64,000 nt of DNA from Marinobacter shengliensis. GTDB lineage: Bacteria > Pseudomonadota > Gammaproteobacteria > Pseudomonadales > Oleiphilaceae. The position numbers and the translations under genes are program-made. This document shows positions 47,230-55,243 of this stretch, piece after piece. How positions within the stretch are numbered: position 1 is the first letter of the stretch; the number at the start of each line of letters is the position of its first letter. Location: NCBI RefSeq assembly GCF_003007715.1, contig NZ_PXNO01000023.1, positions 558,001 through 622,000 on the forward strand. The letters are read 5' to 3'. Below the pieces are notes generated by a model. It searched no databases, was not told the DNA's origin, and saw only the letters and a program-made list of their open reading frames with translations.

Positions 47230-47461
47230 GGCGTTTGCCAGTCGCCAGCTACTTGAAATCAAGTTACTGGTAGTCTTGAGAGCGATTCGCAAGAGACTTT
47301 TGCCTACGGGCTTAGTTCTGAGAGATCAGATGCACCGTGAAGTCCCACCAGCTTTGACGTTGACGGTGCCTTCCCGGCAGCTGGGTAGTCAACGTGCAGC
47401 TAACAACAATCGTAAATTTTTTCTTGCTGACAGCAGCCATACTGACTCAGATCATCAAACA

Positions 47462-47476
47462 TGGCCCCCATCTTGC
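47462..47476 (+). promoter_or_regulatory. Sigma-54 (-24/-12) promoter of the second pilin gene
   Basis: TGGCCC-CCATC-TTGC keeps the exact -12 element and has one deviation in the -24 element (C for A), with GG to GC spacing of 12 bp. The predicted start site would leave a short leader of about 25 nt before the ATG at 47514. Confidence 0.75.
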
Positions 47477-47513
47477 TGAGCATGTCCCAGTGACCACTCA
47501 GTGAGACAGAGTA

Positions 47514-47957
47514 ATGCCAAAACACACCAAAGGCTTCACCCTTATTGAGTTAATGATCGTTGTTGCGATCATCGGCATTTTGGCGGCGGCTGCTATTCCG
47601 GCGTATCAGGGGTATGTGGTAAAAAGTCAAATCGGGCGGGCGGTTAGCGAACTTGGCGCCTATCGCTCAGGATTCGAGTCCAACACAACGGGTACTTCTG
47701 GTATCAATAACCAGTCTCTCGGTTATAGCCCGTCAAACCTGACCACAGGTGATATTGTTACCGAAATAGGTACCTTGAATGCTGACGGATCTGGTCACCT
47801 GCAAGTGACCATGGGGGGCAATGCACACCCGAACCTGGCAGGTGTCATTCTCCGATTCGAGCGCACTGTGGCCGGCGAATGGCGCTGTGTTATCGATAAA
47901 TCAGCCGCTAGCCAATGGCGCGCCAGCTATACACCTGCAAATTGCACCGTGCTCTGA
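47514..47957 (+). CDS. Second type IV pilin-like protein
   Basis: A 147-residue prepilin with a 7-residue leader (MPKHTKG) and the N-terminal helix [20 protein letters not shown], then a globular domain with a C-terminal cysteine pair (WRCVIDKS and PANCTVL). The helix is nearly identical to PilA but the globular domain is different. Unlike PilA, its last residue is Leu, so it should not be a C-terminal TfpO substrate. It could be an alternative major pilin or a minor pilin; its own sigma-54 promoter favours independent, strong expression. Confidence 0.85.
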   Translation: MPKHTKGFTLIELMIVVAIIGILAAAAIPAYQGYVVKSQIGRAVSELGAYRSGFESNTTGTSGINNQSLGYSPSNLTTGDIVTEIGTLNADGSGHLQVTMGGNAHPNLAGVILRFERTVAGEWRCVIDKSAASQWRASYTPANCTVL

Positions 47958-48012
47958 AGTTGTGGGCAGCCCCATGATAATCATGAACAACTGCCTCCCT
48001 CTGTACTGGCTA

Positions 48013-48357
48013 TTATAACTCTGCCCGGGGGTAGCTGTAGCGCAGAGTCCCATCGGGAAATCGCTGTTCAATCAGTTGGATTCTCTGCCCGGGCTGAAGG
48101 CTGGCCCCGCTGACCATTACTCGTGTCTCAGAACCATCAGGAAGCAGGACTCTCGCGGTTGTAAGAGTTGTCGAGGTTCCTGTCCTCAGACTCTCGCCTT
48201 CGCCCTGATTGATTTCAATAATGATCCCCTGCACACGCTGAACGACAGGTTCACCTTGGGGGAACAGAAAACGGGCGGTGAAAACGGCAATCAGTAGAAT
48301 GATGCAAAGGAATACAATGCGATTGCGGATATAGGCTCTGGCGCGGTTGTGTTTCAT
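48013..48357 (-). CDS. Small membrane-anchored protein of unknown function
   Basis: A 114-residue protein with one N-terminal hydrophobic helix (IVFLCIILLIAVFTARFLF) preceded by basic residues, then a soluble domain with VQRVQGIIIEINQGEGESLR and a pattern of short beta strands that could be an OB-like or SH3-like fold. The DUF or family is not recognised. It is convergent with the second pilin gene and divergent from the DUF1622 gene. Confidence 0.65.
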   Translation of the reverse strand: MKHNRARAYIRNRIVFLCIILLIAVFTARFLFPQGEPVVQRVQGIIIEINQGEGESLRTGTSTTLTTARVLLPDGSETRVMVSGASLQPGQRIQLIEQRFPDGTLRYSYPRAEL

Positions 48358-48553
48358 GGTGTTGTCTGTTCGCTCGTTCTGATTTCCGTCTCAATAGCTA
48401 TTAAACATATCACTGAAATCAGTCAGGCCGTAAGTTAGCGAGCCAAACAGTCGCCGTTCCAACTTTTACGGCGATAACCTGTTACACCAACTACAATCTG
48501 AGCTACTTGCTGTTGACTGAATAGAATGCCATGCCCAGAGACGTGGAGACTTC

Positions 48554-48946
48554 ATGCTCGAAGACCTGACTGTCCGTATCGTGACGACGTTGTTCTACCT
48601 GATAAGCCTGCTGGGTGTAGCTGTTGTTGTCTGGGGTGTTGCGGAGGCTGTCATTCGTTTCCTCACGCTGCTGGCTGGCCACAGGGGTGCTCACGCGAAG
48701 CTGGTGAGAAAAACTGCCCGTATTCGGGAACGCCTGGGTGCTCATCTTCTGTTGGCGCTGGATATTTTTATCGGTGCAGACATCATCAAAAGCGTTATAT
48801 CACCCGCTTGGGAGCACATTGCCATGCTCGGTGCTGTTGTACTGATCAGGGTAGTACTGAGCTACTTTCTGGAGCGGGAAATGGAACGAACTCACCAGTC
48901 GGCACAATCTGGCCGTTTATCCGATCATAACGGCGAGGGTGAGTGA
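48554..48946 (+). CDS. DUF1622 family inner-membrane protein
   Basis: A 130-residue protein with three membrane segments (FYLISLLGVAVVVWGVAEAV, LLALDIFIGADIIKSVI, AMLGAVVLIRVVLSYFLERE), matching DUF1622. Function is unknown. GTGGAGACTTC precedes the ATG. The REP doublet begins 4 nt after the stop codon. Confidence 0.82.
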   Translation: MLEDLTVRIVTTLFYLISLLGVAVVVWGVAEAVIRFLTLLAGHRGAHAKLVRKTARIRERLGAHLLLALDIFIGADIIKSVISPAWEHIAMLGAVVLIRVVLSYFLEREMERTHQSAQSGRLSDHNGEGE

Positions 48947-48950
48947 ATTT

Positions 48951-49004
48951 GGGGTCAGACCCCAAGACATTTCACCCCCGCCAAATGTTCTGGGGTCTGA
49001 CCCC
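48951..49004. repeat. REP doublet (family B), copy 1
   Basis: GGGGTCAGACCCC and GGGGTCTGACCCC face each other around a spacer with AAGACATTTCACC and CAAATGTTCT. The spacer ends are also complementary (ACATTT/AAATGT), so the whole unit folds as one long hairpin. It lies just after the DUF1622 stop codon. Confidence 0.95.
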
Positions 49005-49011
49005 AATGTTG

Positions 49012-49293
49012 TTATTCGTAGGTGCAGAAATAGGCGGTATCTACGTCAGCCTTTACCTTGAAGCTGGTGTTGGCCGCTACTTCAAAGGCATCGCCGGCCC
49101 CGTAGCGGGTCCAGCTATCGCTATCTGGAAGCTGAACGGTTAATGCGCCGCTGACAACAGTCATCACTTCTTTTTTACTGGTGCCGAACTCGTACTCACC
49201 GGAACTGATCACACCTACGGTTGCAGGCAGAGACTCGCCTTGGAAGGCAATGGATTTTACTTTGCCGTCGAAGTATTCGTTTACGTTTAACAT
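49012..49293 (-). CDS. ppnP: Pyrimidine/purine nucleoside phosphorylase PpnP
   Basis: A 93-residue cupin (DUF1255) protein beginning [20 protein letters not shown], with [20 protein letters not shown] and [14 protein letters not shown], matching PpnP/YaiE, a broad-specificity nucleoside phosphorylase. The start at 49293 is preferred because AAGGGG lies 8 nt upstream; an ATG at 49299 is 6 nt further back. The gene is bounded by family B repeats at 48951-49004 and 49772-49824. Confidence 0.9.
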   Translation of the reverse strand: MLNVNEYFDGKVKSIAFQGESLPATVGVISSGEYEFGTSKKEVMTVVSGALTVQLPDSDSWTRYGAGDAFEVAANTSFKVKADVDTAYFCTYE

Positions 49294-49309
49294 GGTCATT
49301 ACCCCTTAT

Positions 49310-49696
49310 TTATCCAAACTGCCGGTTTAGCCAGGCATTGATATCGCCAGACTCATACATCCATTGCTTCTCACCCTGGTCATCGGTGATCAGCAGACAT
49401 GGCACTTTAACGGCGCCGCCGCCATTCAAAAGATCCTCACGATGCGCTGGGTCATGTTGTGCGTCACGCAGTTCGATATTCAACCCCAGCCGGGCGATCT
49501 CTTTACGTACTTTTATGCAAAACGGACAGGCCCGGAACTGGTAGAGCGCCAGGTTTTCGGTGGCCTTATCAATCTCTGCTCGCTGCTCAGGCGAACGGCT
49601 GATGGCCTTCGGTGTACTGAGCTTCTCCGAAAGCAACATAAACGGTGTTAGAACCAGCCGCAGCAGGCGGAAAAAAGCGCGGATAATCATTCGCAT
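49310..49696 (-). CDS. Glutaredoxin-like protein with N-terminal membrane segment
   Basis: I set the start at 49696 (MRMIIRAFFRLLRLVLTPFM), giving 128 residues; an open frame reaches 49759. An N-terminal amphipathic/hydrophobic segment is followed by a glutaredoxin/GST-N fold with the redox motif CPFCIKVRKEI and the cis-Pro region GAVKVPCLLI. The thioredoxin-like fold is clear, but the specific function is not. It is 11 nt from ppnP in the same orientation, probably one operon. Confidence 0.82.
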   Translation of the reverse strand: MRMIIRAFFRLLRLVLTPFMLLSEKLSTPKAISRSPEQRAEIDKATENLALYQFRACPFCIKVRKEIARLGLNIELRDAQHDPAHREDLLNGGGAVKVPCLLITDDQGEKQWMYESGDINAWLNRQFG

Positions 49697-49771
49697 AATA
49701 AAACCTAAGCTATTTGGACATGAGCGGATGTGCTGGAAACAGGGCGGCAAGGATACCACGGCTGATCATCT

Positions 49772-49824
49772 GGGGTCAGACCCCAAGACATTTCACCCCA
49801 CCAAATGTTCTGGGGTCTGACCCC
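49772..49824. repeat. REP doublet (family B), copy 2
   Basis: Same palindromic structure as the copy at 48951, with the spacer GACATTTCACCCCACCAAAT. It lies between the divergently placed glutaredoxin-like gene and the end of the convergent outer-membrane gene. Confidence 0.95.
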
Positions 49825-49850
49825 AAATTGGGATGGCCAACCGCGCACCT

Positions 49851-50609
49851 CTAAAAGCGGTAGCTTAATCCCAGCAAGCCATAGTGGGCCCAGGCAAAGG
49901 TGTATACGCTGTCGTTATCTGCTCCGCCTTCCAAGGTTCGGTAGCCGAGCCGGCCTTCCAGTTGCGGTGACAGTTGATAGGTTACGGCCACGGCGGCATC
50001 AATCGCCCGGCCCTGGGGCGCGCCAAGGCCCTCCACGTCAAACTCCGAAGCCCAGCGCTGAGCAAAAGCCCGGCGGGCCCGGAAAGACAGCAGTGGTACT
50101 ACGCCAAGGTCTGGGTCATCGGCGCTTGTGGTGCCCTGGCTGAGTCGAACATTGGCATCGCGCACTAGCAGCGTGGCCCCCGCGCTTAGTTTCCAGTCGC
50201 CATGCTCTGGCCAGTGATATCGCCAGCCCAGCCGGTAGGTGTTGAACTTATATACCCCCTTTACGCTGCTTCCTGCCTCAAACGTCTCGCCGGCAAAGCG
50301 CACATCGTCGGGCAGCTCACCGTGGCCATAAGTGCGTAATGGGGCATAAAGAAGACTGACAGAATGCTTGTCAGATAGCTGGTAGGCCAAATGCACCCGC
50401 AAATACGGGTCGGCTCCCTGGCCAGTCAGTTTCAGCAGGTCAAAGCGATCTCCTGAGCTGTCGTTCGGTATCTGAACATCGTTGCGGGAAAGCCAGACGG
50501 GCCCGGTTTCGACCGTTAACGTCCAGTCACGTGTTTCATCAGCTGCGGCCGGTGTCGATAGAAAAGCGCTTACGGCCATTGAGAGGGCAAAAAGAAAGGG
50601 GCGTGCCAT
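49851..50609 (-). CDS. Putative outer-membrane beta-barrel protein
   Basis: The start is set at the ATG at 50609 (MARPFLFALSMAVSAFLSTP), which opens a signal peptide; the frame continues upstream through repeat DNA to 50942 without meaning. The 252-residue protein shows alternating strand patterns (YLRVHLAYQLSDKHSVSLLY; YRLGWRYHWPEHGDWKLSAG) and ends in Phe (LLGLSYRF), which supports an outer-membrane barrel. I do not recognise the family. Confidence 0.75.
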   Translation of the reverse strand: MARPFLFALSMAVSAFLSTPAAADETRDWTLTVETGPVWLSRNDVQIPNDSSGDRFDLLKLTGQGADPYLRVHLAYQLSDKHSVSLLYAPLRTYGHGELPDDVRFAGETFEAGSSVKGVYKFNTYRLGWRYHWPEHGDWKLSAGATLLVRDANVRLSQGTTSADDPDLGVVPLLSFRARRAFAQRWASEFDVEGLGAPQGRAIDAAVAVTYQLSPQLEGRLGYRTLEGGADNDSVYTFAWAHYGLLGLSYRF

Positions 50610-50634
50610 AACGATTAGATCCCGCTCAAAATTT

Positions 50635-50687
50635 GGGGTCAGACCCCAAGACATTTGGTGACCTGAAATGTTCCGGGGTCTGCCCCC
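50635..50687. repeat. REP doublet (family B), copy 3
   Basis: The left half GGGGTCAGACCCC is exact; the right half has diverged to GGGGTCTGCCCCC and the spacer to ACATTTGGTGACCTGAAATG. It lies 25 nt upstream of the start codon of the outer-membrane barrel gene. It is the most decayed copy seen. Confidence 0.88.
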
Positions 50688-50817
50688 AACTTCACGGGAA
50701 ACCCGACGTTCCGTCCGCTTAGCCAAGGCTAACTTGTTTTGATACCGGCAATCACGTAACACTGGAACGTCCAACAAAGGTGCGTTTTCTGTACATTGGC
50801 TACTTGAGGTTCCAGTC

Positions 50818-50952
50818 ATGAGCGGGCGCCAGCCTTCTTTTCCAAAAGATTTGCATTGGTCGATGAAGCCAAACCGCGACAAGGTGCTCATGCTTGCCCA
50901 GCGAGCAGTGTCGGTTTTTGTATACGATGCCGTGCGAATCATGAAGGAATGA
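50818..50952 (+). pseudogene. Possible remnant of a Fic-family protein N-terminus
   Basis: A 44-codon frame (MSGRQPSFPKDLHWSMKP, then VLMLAQRAVSVFVYDAV) resembles the region that precedes the Fic core in a group of Fic proteins; the familiar continuation after VYDAV is missing and the frame ends after RIMKE. The identification is from memory of that family and is not secure. GAGGTTCCAGTC before the ATG is a plausible ribosome binding site. An inverted repeat ACTGGAAC / GTTCCAGT (50761-50768 and 50810-50817) flanks a 41-nt stretch upstream. Confidence 0.3.
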
Positions 50953-50957
50953 AGGGT

Positions 50958-51287
50958 TCACAAAACTCGCACGCCAACCCGTGCAACGTGCTCAAGCAGG
51001 TCTTGGTTCTCTACCTGATGTTCCAAAGCCAGATCGACTTTCCAAGGCAGTAGCAGATCATCAATCTCCAGTTCCAAGTTATTGAACCTCCGCCAGGAGA
51101 GTGTTGGCGCGGTGAGCATTAAATCGATATCCGAGTTATGGCGATAATTGCCCTTGGCGCGGGAGCCATAAAGAGTCACTTGTTCTATTTCAGAGTATTT
51201 TTCGAAGAGCGCTTTGAGGCTGTTAATAACGCGGCTCGGTAAGCCGAATTGATCTGCTTGCGAAGACGTTTCTTCACGCAAGGTCAT
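50958..51287 (-). CDS. mntA: MntA-type nucleotidyltransferase (MNT domain antitoxin)
   Basis: A 109-residue minimal nucleotidyltransferase with the full motif GSRAKGNYRHNSDIDLMLTA and the downstream acidic position IDDLLLPWKVDLAL. Proteins of this type AMPylate the partner HEPN toxin HepT. It overlaps the end of a HEPN-type frame by ATGA, but that partner is disrupted (51274-51430), so the antitoxin seems to be left without an intact toxin. Its stop converges with the putative Fic remnant 5 nt away. Confidence 0.85.
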   Translation of the reverse strand: MTLREETSSQADQFGLPSRVINSLKALFEKYSEIEQVTLYGSRAKGNYRHNSDIDLMLTAPTLSWRRFNNLELEIDDLLLPWKVDLALEHQVENQDLLEHVARVGVRVL

Positions 51288-51430
51288 ACTTCTCTGCCTC
51301 TTGGTCCATCCTGCCTTTCAAGGTCAGACAGGTCACGCGTCTGGCACAGCTTCACAGCAGAGTCCAACTGGCCGAATGCCTTTTTAAAATTACTGAAACG
51401 CTGTACCCAGCGGACATCTTGCTCTGTCAC
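51274..51430 (-). pseudogene. Disrupted HepT-like HEPN gene (internal deletion with frameshift)
   Basis: Beginning at GTG 51430, the frame reads VTEQDVRWVQRFSNFKKAFG and continues to RDLSDLE, which is the standard N-terminal third of nucleotidyltransferase-partner HEPN proteins (about 130 residues when intact). After LSDLE the frame runs into DGPRGREV and a stop at 51284. In the next frame a stretch LKGRMDQEAEKYDLA ends at a stop at 51274; it looks like a C-terminus of this family. The best reading is an out-of-frame internal deletion of roughly 70-80 codons. Confidence 0.65.
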
Positions 51431-51471
51431 CTTTGATTCTCCCTTATCTCGCGTATCCGTCAGAATAGCAT

Positions 51472-51524
51472 GGGGTCAGACCCCAAGACATTTCACCCCA
51501 TCAAATGTCCTGGGGTCTGACCCC
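51472..51524. repeat. REP doublet (family B), copy 4
   Basis: Both halves GGGGTCAGACCCC and GGGGTCTGACCCC are exact with spacer AAGACATTTCACCCCATCAA. It is located 42 nt before the disrupted hepT start and 9 nt after the stop of the convergent small-protein gene. Confidence 0.95.
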
Positions 51525-51532
51525 AACCTGAA

Positions 51533-51883
51533 TTACCAGAACCAGCGCAGGGGTGCTGGGGCTTCTACGGTATTGGGTGCTTGCCTCACCACCTGGGCGA
51601 TCTCGGGGGAGCCGTGCTCTTCGGCACATTGGTACAAAGAGCGAATATGCTCCGGGCTACGCTTGTCTTCCGGGTCTCGGTGGTTGTCGATGCAATATTC
51701 GAAGTATCTCTGCATCTGCGCCTGTCGCTGTTCGTCGTCGCCAGACCAGGCTTGCAGGTTTTCGAGGCGGGCGACATCCACGGCGATACCGTAGCGGTGC
51801 AATTGCACCATCAGCACCATGGCCAGGATGAAGGCCAGGAATACTCCGAGGGAAAGGGTTCCGATCACGTATTTACGAATCAT
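51533..51883 (-). CDS. Small membrane-anchored protein of unknown function
   Basis: A 116-residue protein with one N-terminal membrane helix (YVIGTLSLGVFLAFILAMVL) and a helical, charged soluble part with two cysteines (YFEYCIDNHRDP and SLYQCAEEHGSPE). The family is not recognised. The start overlaps the end of the rRNA/tRNA methyltransferase gene by 4 nt, so it is translationally coupled to it. Confidence 0.7.
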   Translation of the reverse strand: MIRKYVIGTLSLGVFLAFILAMVLMVQLHRYGIAVDVARLENLQAWSGDDEQRQAQMQRYFEYCIDNHRDPEDKRSPEHIRSLYQCAEEHGSPEIAQVVRQAPNTVEAPAPLRWFW

Positions 51884-52650
51884 TGATTTGCCTTGAAGGG
51901 GGATGCAACGTTGGTGATGGTGCCCCGGTTCAGCTCATAAACCGCCATATTTACCGCAGAAGCCAGATTCAGGGATTCGATCTTTGCGGCGCCGGGAATG
52001 GTGAAGCGCTGGGCAGCTAGCTCTTTCAAAGCTTCCTGCGGCACGCCGCGGGCTTCGTTGCCGAACAGGTAGCAGTCGTGTTCTGCAAAAGCGGGATTGG
52101 CGATGGCTTCACCGCCAATGTCCAGGCAGGCGATGCGAGGATAACGGCGGACGAGAGTGTCCAGTGAAACCTCGGTTTCAATCGGCACGTGAAAAATCGC
52201 CCCCATGCTGGCTCGGACCACTTTCGGATTGAACGGGTCTACACTGCCGGGGCTGAGCAGGCAGCGCATGCCGCCGAACCAGGCCAGGGTGCGCAAGATG
52301 GTGCCCAGATTGCCGGGGTCCTGTACTTCGTGCAGGTAAACGGCTTTTTCACCGGGCATGGAGCTTGCCGCTGGCGCCGGCGGCATTGGTACCACGGCCA
52401 GAATCCCCTGGGGCGTTTTGGTGTCGGTCAGTTGGACCATTTGCCGGTCGCTGATCAGGTGCTTCGGCCACGGGCTTTTCCAGTGTTCGTAGGCGCTGGT
52501 GACATAGAGCTGCGCTTGTCCCCAGGTGGAAGGGGCCTGCTCACGTGCTTTATCCAATTCCAGTACCAGATGCTCCCCCTCTACCAGAAAATGCCCGAAG
52601 GCCTGGCGGTATTTTTTCTGGTGCAGCTTCTTGATGTCGTCCAGCTTCAC
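51880..52650 (-). CDS. SpoU/TrmH-family RNA 2'-O-methyltransferase
   Basis: A 256-residue SPOUT enzyme: N-terminal substrate-binding part (KKYRQAFGHFLVEGEHLV) and C-terminal knot with VYLHEVQDPGNLGTILRTLA, LFGNEARGVPQEAL and IPGAAKIESLNLASAVNMAV (SAM site). This resembles 23S rRNA Gm methyltransferases of the RlmB/TrmH group, but its target cannot be assigned. The GTG start overlaps the FAD-dependent gene stop by 4 nt (GTGA). Confidence 0.88.
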   Translation of the reverse strand: MKLDDIKKLHQKKYRQAFGHFLVEGEHLVLELDKAREQAPSTWGQAQLYVTSAYEHWKSPWPKHLISDRQMVQLTDTKTPQGILAVVPMPPAPAASSMPGEKAVYLHEVQDPGNLGTILRTLAWFGGMRCLLSPGSVDPFNPKVVRASMGAIFHVPIETEVSLDTLVRRYPRIACLDIGGEAIANPAFAEHDCYLFGNEARGVPQEALKELAAQRFTIPGAAKIESLNLASAVNMAVYELNRGTITNVASPFKANQ

Positions 52651-54284
52651 GATGGATTGCTCCCAGCGGTGTCCAGCTCAGCCATCATGGCTTTGGCAAC
52701 TGCTTCGGCCACTTTGATGCCATCCACCCCGGCAGATAAGATACCGCCGGCATAGCCTGCGCCTTCTCCGGCCGGGTACAGGCCGCGGGTGTTCAGGCTT
52801 TGCAGGGTGTCCCGGTCGCGGGTGATGCGCACGGGGGAGGAGGTGCGGGTTTCAATGCCGGTCAACACCGCATCGGCCCGATCGAAACCGCGTATCTGCC
52901 GGCCGAAGGCGGGCAACGCTTCGCGGATGGCGTCGATGGCGTAGGGGGGCAGGGAAGGGGCCAAATCGCCCAGGCGAATACCGGGTTTGTAGGACGGAAC
53001 CACCTCGCCGAGTTTGTCAGACGGCTTACCCGCGATGAAATCACCCGCCAATTGGCCCGGTGCGCAGTAATCACTGCCGCCCAGCTTGTAGGCATTGGCT
53101 TCCAGTTGCTCCTGCAGGTCGACGCCGGCCAGCGGGCCACCTGGAAAGTCTTGCTCGGGGTCGATATTCACCACGATGCCGGAGTTGGCGTTGCGTTCGT
53201 TGCGGGAATACTGGCTCATGCCGTTAGTAACCACTCGCCCCGGTTCGGAAGTGGCCGCCACTACGGTGCCGCCCGGGCACATGCAGAAACTGTACACCGC
53301 GCGACCGTTGCTGGCGTGGTACACCAGCTTGTAATCCGCTGCGCCCAGTGCCGGGTGGCCGGCGTATTTGCCCAGCCGCGCGTGGTCGATCAGACTTTGC
53401 GGGTGCTCAATCCGAAACCCGATGGCGAAAGGCTTGGCTTCCAGGAACACCCCGCGCTGGTGCAGCATGCGGAACGTCTCCCGGGCGCTGTGCCCCAGTG
53501 CCATCACCACATGCCGGCTCATCAGCTGTTCGCCACTGGCCAGTTCCACCCCTTTCACCTGGCCATTGTCCACCAGCAGGTCGGTGACTTTCTGTTCGAA
53601 GCGAATCTCGCCACCCAGGCGAATGATCTCCTCGCGCATTTTTGACACCACGCCAGTCAGCCGGAAGGTGCCGATATGGGGCTTGCTCACGTACAGAATT
53701 TCTTCCGGCGCGCCCGCCTTCACGAACTCCGCCATCACCTTGCGGCCGTAGAACTTGGGATCTTTGATCTGGCTATACAGTTTGCCATCGGAAAACAGCC
53801 CGGCGCCGCCCTCGCCAAACTGCACGTTGGATTCCGGCGAAAGCTGCTTCTTGCGCCACAAAGCCCAGGTGTCTTTGGTGCGCCGGCGCACATCCTTGCC
53901 CCGTTCCAACACAATTGGCCTGAACCCCATCTGCGCCAGCAACAAAGCCGCAAACAAACCGCAGGGGCCAAGGCCGACCACAACCGGCCGCTGTTCCAAA
54001 CCAGCAGGCGCCTGCGCTACCGGGTAATAGGCGGTATCTGGCGCCGGGCGAACGTGGTTGTCGTCGGCAAAACGGGCAAGCACGGCAGCCTCGTCTTGCA
54101 CTTCCAGATCAATGATGTAAACAAACTTGATTTCGGTGTTCTTCTTGCGGGCGTCGTAGCTGCGCTTGAAGACGGTGAAATCCAGCAGCTCATCGTTCTT
54201 CAGTTTAAGGCGCTGCAGCAGGGCGGCTTTCAGTGCAGCCTCGGGGTGGTCAAGGGGTAAAGCCAGTTCGGTAACGCGAATCAT
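52647..54284 (-). CDS. FAD-dependent oxidoreductase (COG2509-like)
   Basis: The start is set at ATG 54284 (MIRVTELALPLDHPEAALKA), giving 545 residues. It has a helical N-domain of about 90 residues (FTVFKRSYDARKKNTEIKFV), an FAD-binding P-loop (VVGLGPCGLFAALLLAQMGF), VQFGEGGAGLFSDGKLYSQI, and a C-terminal GEGAGYAGGILSAGVDGIKV. This matches a group of uncharacterised FAD dehydrogenases widespread in bacteria. The substrate is unknown. Divergent from rlmE. Confidence 0.88.
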   Translation of the reverse strand: MIRVTELALPLDHPEAALKAALLQRLKLKNDELLDFTVFKRSYDARKKNTEIKFVYIIDLEVQDEAAVLARFADDNHVRPAPDTAYYPVAQAPAGLEQRPVVVGLGPCGLFAALLLAQMGFRPIVLERGKDVRRRTKDTWALWRKKQLSPESNVQFGEGGAGLFSDGKLYSQIKDPKFYGRKVMAEFVKAGAPEEILYVSKPHIGTFRLTGVVSKMREEIIRLGGEIRFEQKVTDLLVDNGQVKGVELASGEQLMSRHVVMALGHSARETFRMLHQRGVFLEAKPFAIGFRIEHPQSLIDHARLGKYAGHPALGAADYKLVYHASNGRAVYSFCMCPGGTVVAATSEPGRVVTNGMSQYSRNERNANSGIVVNIDPEQDFPGGPLAGVDLQEQLEANAYKLGGSDYCAPGQLAGDFIAGKPSDKLGEVVPSYKPGIRLGDLAPSLPPYAIDAIREALPAFGRQIRGFDRADAVLTGIETRTSSPVRITRDRDTLQSLNTRGLYPAGEGAGYAGGILSAGVDGIKVAEAVAKAMMAELDTAGSNPS

Positions 54285-54454
54285 GGTGTGTCCAGGCCGC
54301 CCGGCGACTGCCCGGCGGATTAGGGTTGGAGTGAAAGTCAGAATGGCCGCCATTGTACTTTGGAGATGGGTACTTGTCAGGCGCCCGTGCTTTTGCGGCA
54401 ACGCCGGTGGCAGCGTACAATGCCCTTTTTCCGCAGTAACGCAGATGGCAAACC

Positions 54455-55093
54455 ATGGCCCGTTCCAAAAGCAGTAACCGCTGGCTCGAAGAGCACGTTA
54501 ACGACCCCTTTGTGAAACAAGCACAACAGGACGGCTACCGTTCCCGTGCCAGTTACAAGCTGCTTGAAATCAACGAGAAAGACCGGCTAATCCAGCCCAC
54601 CAATCTGGTGGTGGACCTGGGCTCCGCGCCCGGCGGCTGGTCCCAGGTGGCGGCCAAGCTGGTTGGCCACAAAGGCCGGGTCGTGGCCTCCGACATCCTG
54701 CATATGGACCCCATCGCCGGCGTCGAATTTATCCAGGGTGACTTCACCGAGCAGGAAGTATTTGATCAAATCATGGCCACGCTGGATGGCGCCAGGGCCG
54801 ATGTGGTCATCTCAGACATGGCCCCCAACATCAGCGGCGTTAACGCTGCCGACCAGGCTGCCTCCATGTACCTGGTGGAACTCGCCCTGGACATGGCCTG
54901 CCAGATCCTCAAACCCAAAGGCAGCTTCGTCGCCAAAGTCTTCCACGGCGAAGGCTACGACGACTACGTCAAAGCCATGCGGGAGGTCTTTGCCAAAGTC
55001 GTTGTCAGAAAACCCGACTCCTCAAGAGCCCGCTCGCGTGAGGTTTATCTGGTTGGTAAGGGTTTTAAGGGTCTGTCCCCGAACGGGGACTGA
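54455..55093 (+). CDS. rlmE: 23S rRNA U2552 2'-O-methyltransferase RlmE
   Basis: A 212-residue FtsJ/RrmJ-type methyltransferase: SAM site [20 protein letters not shown], catalytic tetrad context SDMAPNISG, and conserved EVYLVGKGF near the end. It methylates U2552 in the late 50S subunit. The end of the frame is unusual: the last codons (GLSPNGD) and the stop TGA come from the family A REP unit at 55069-55096, which has apparently replaced the native stop. Confidence 0.93.
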   Translation: MARSKSSNRWLEEHVNDPFVKQAQQDGYRSRASYKLLEINEKDRLIQPTNLVVDLGSAPGGWSQVAAKLVGHKGRVVASDILHMDPIAGVEFIQGDFTEQEVFDQIMATLDGARADVVISDMAPNISGVNAADQAASMYLVELALDMACQILKPKGSFVAKVFHGEGYDDYVKAMREVFAKVVVRKPDSSRARSREVYLVGKGFKGLSPNGD

Positions 55094-55155
55094 CCCACCT
55101 TTGCCCGTCTGTTGCACTAAGCCTGAGCCCATGGGTTCCAAAATGGGTCAGACCC
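55069..55155. repeat. REP element with family A unit and conserved spacer, left copy
   Basis: A unit GGGTCTGTCCCC...GGGGACTGACCC at 55069-55096 supplies the rlmE stop. It is followed by a spacer containing TTTGCCCGTCTGTTGCAC and GAGCCCATGGGTTCCAAAAT, and a second half-unit GGGTCAGACCCC. The spacer recurs in reverse orientation at about 55965-56012, on the other side of the cytochrome c gene. Confidence 0.88.
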
Positions 55156-55243
55156 CAAACGCCGAATAAATTGATCTTTCGCAAGATCACACCGCAGCCC
55201 CATCGTTATCCTGTGCCCATTCACACTTGTCTGGGCACTACGA

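Noticed and set aside
49851..50942. Extended start of the outer-membrane protein to 50942
   Set aside because: The added 111 codons run through repeat DNA and the putative Fic remnant; the signal peptide starts at 50609.
51249..51794. A 181-codon plus-strand frame spanning the hepT remnant and REP copy 4
   Set aside because: It contains repeat-encoded sequence and is antisense to mntA, hepT and the small membrane-protein gene, with no recognisable domain.
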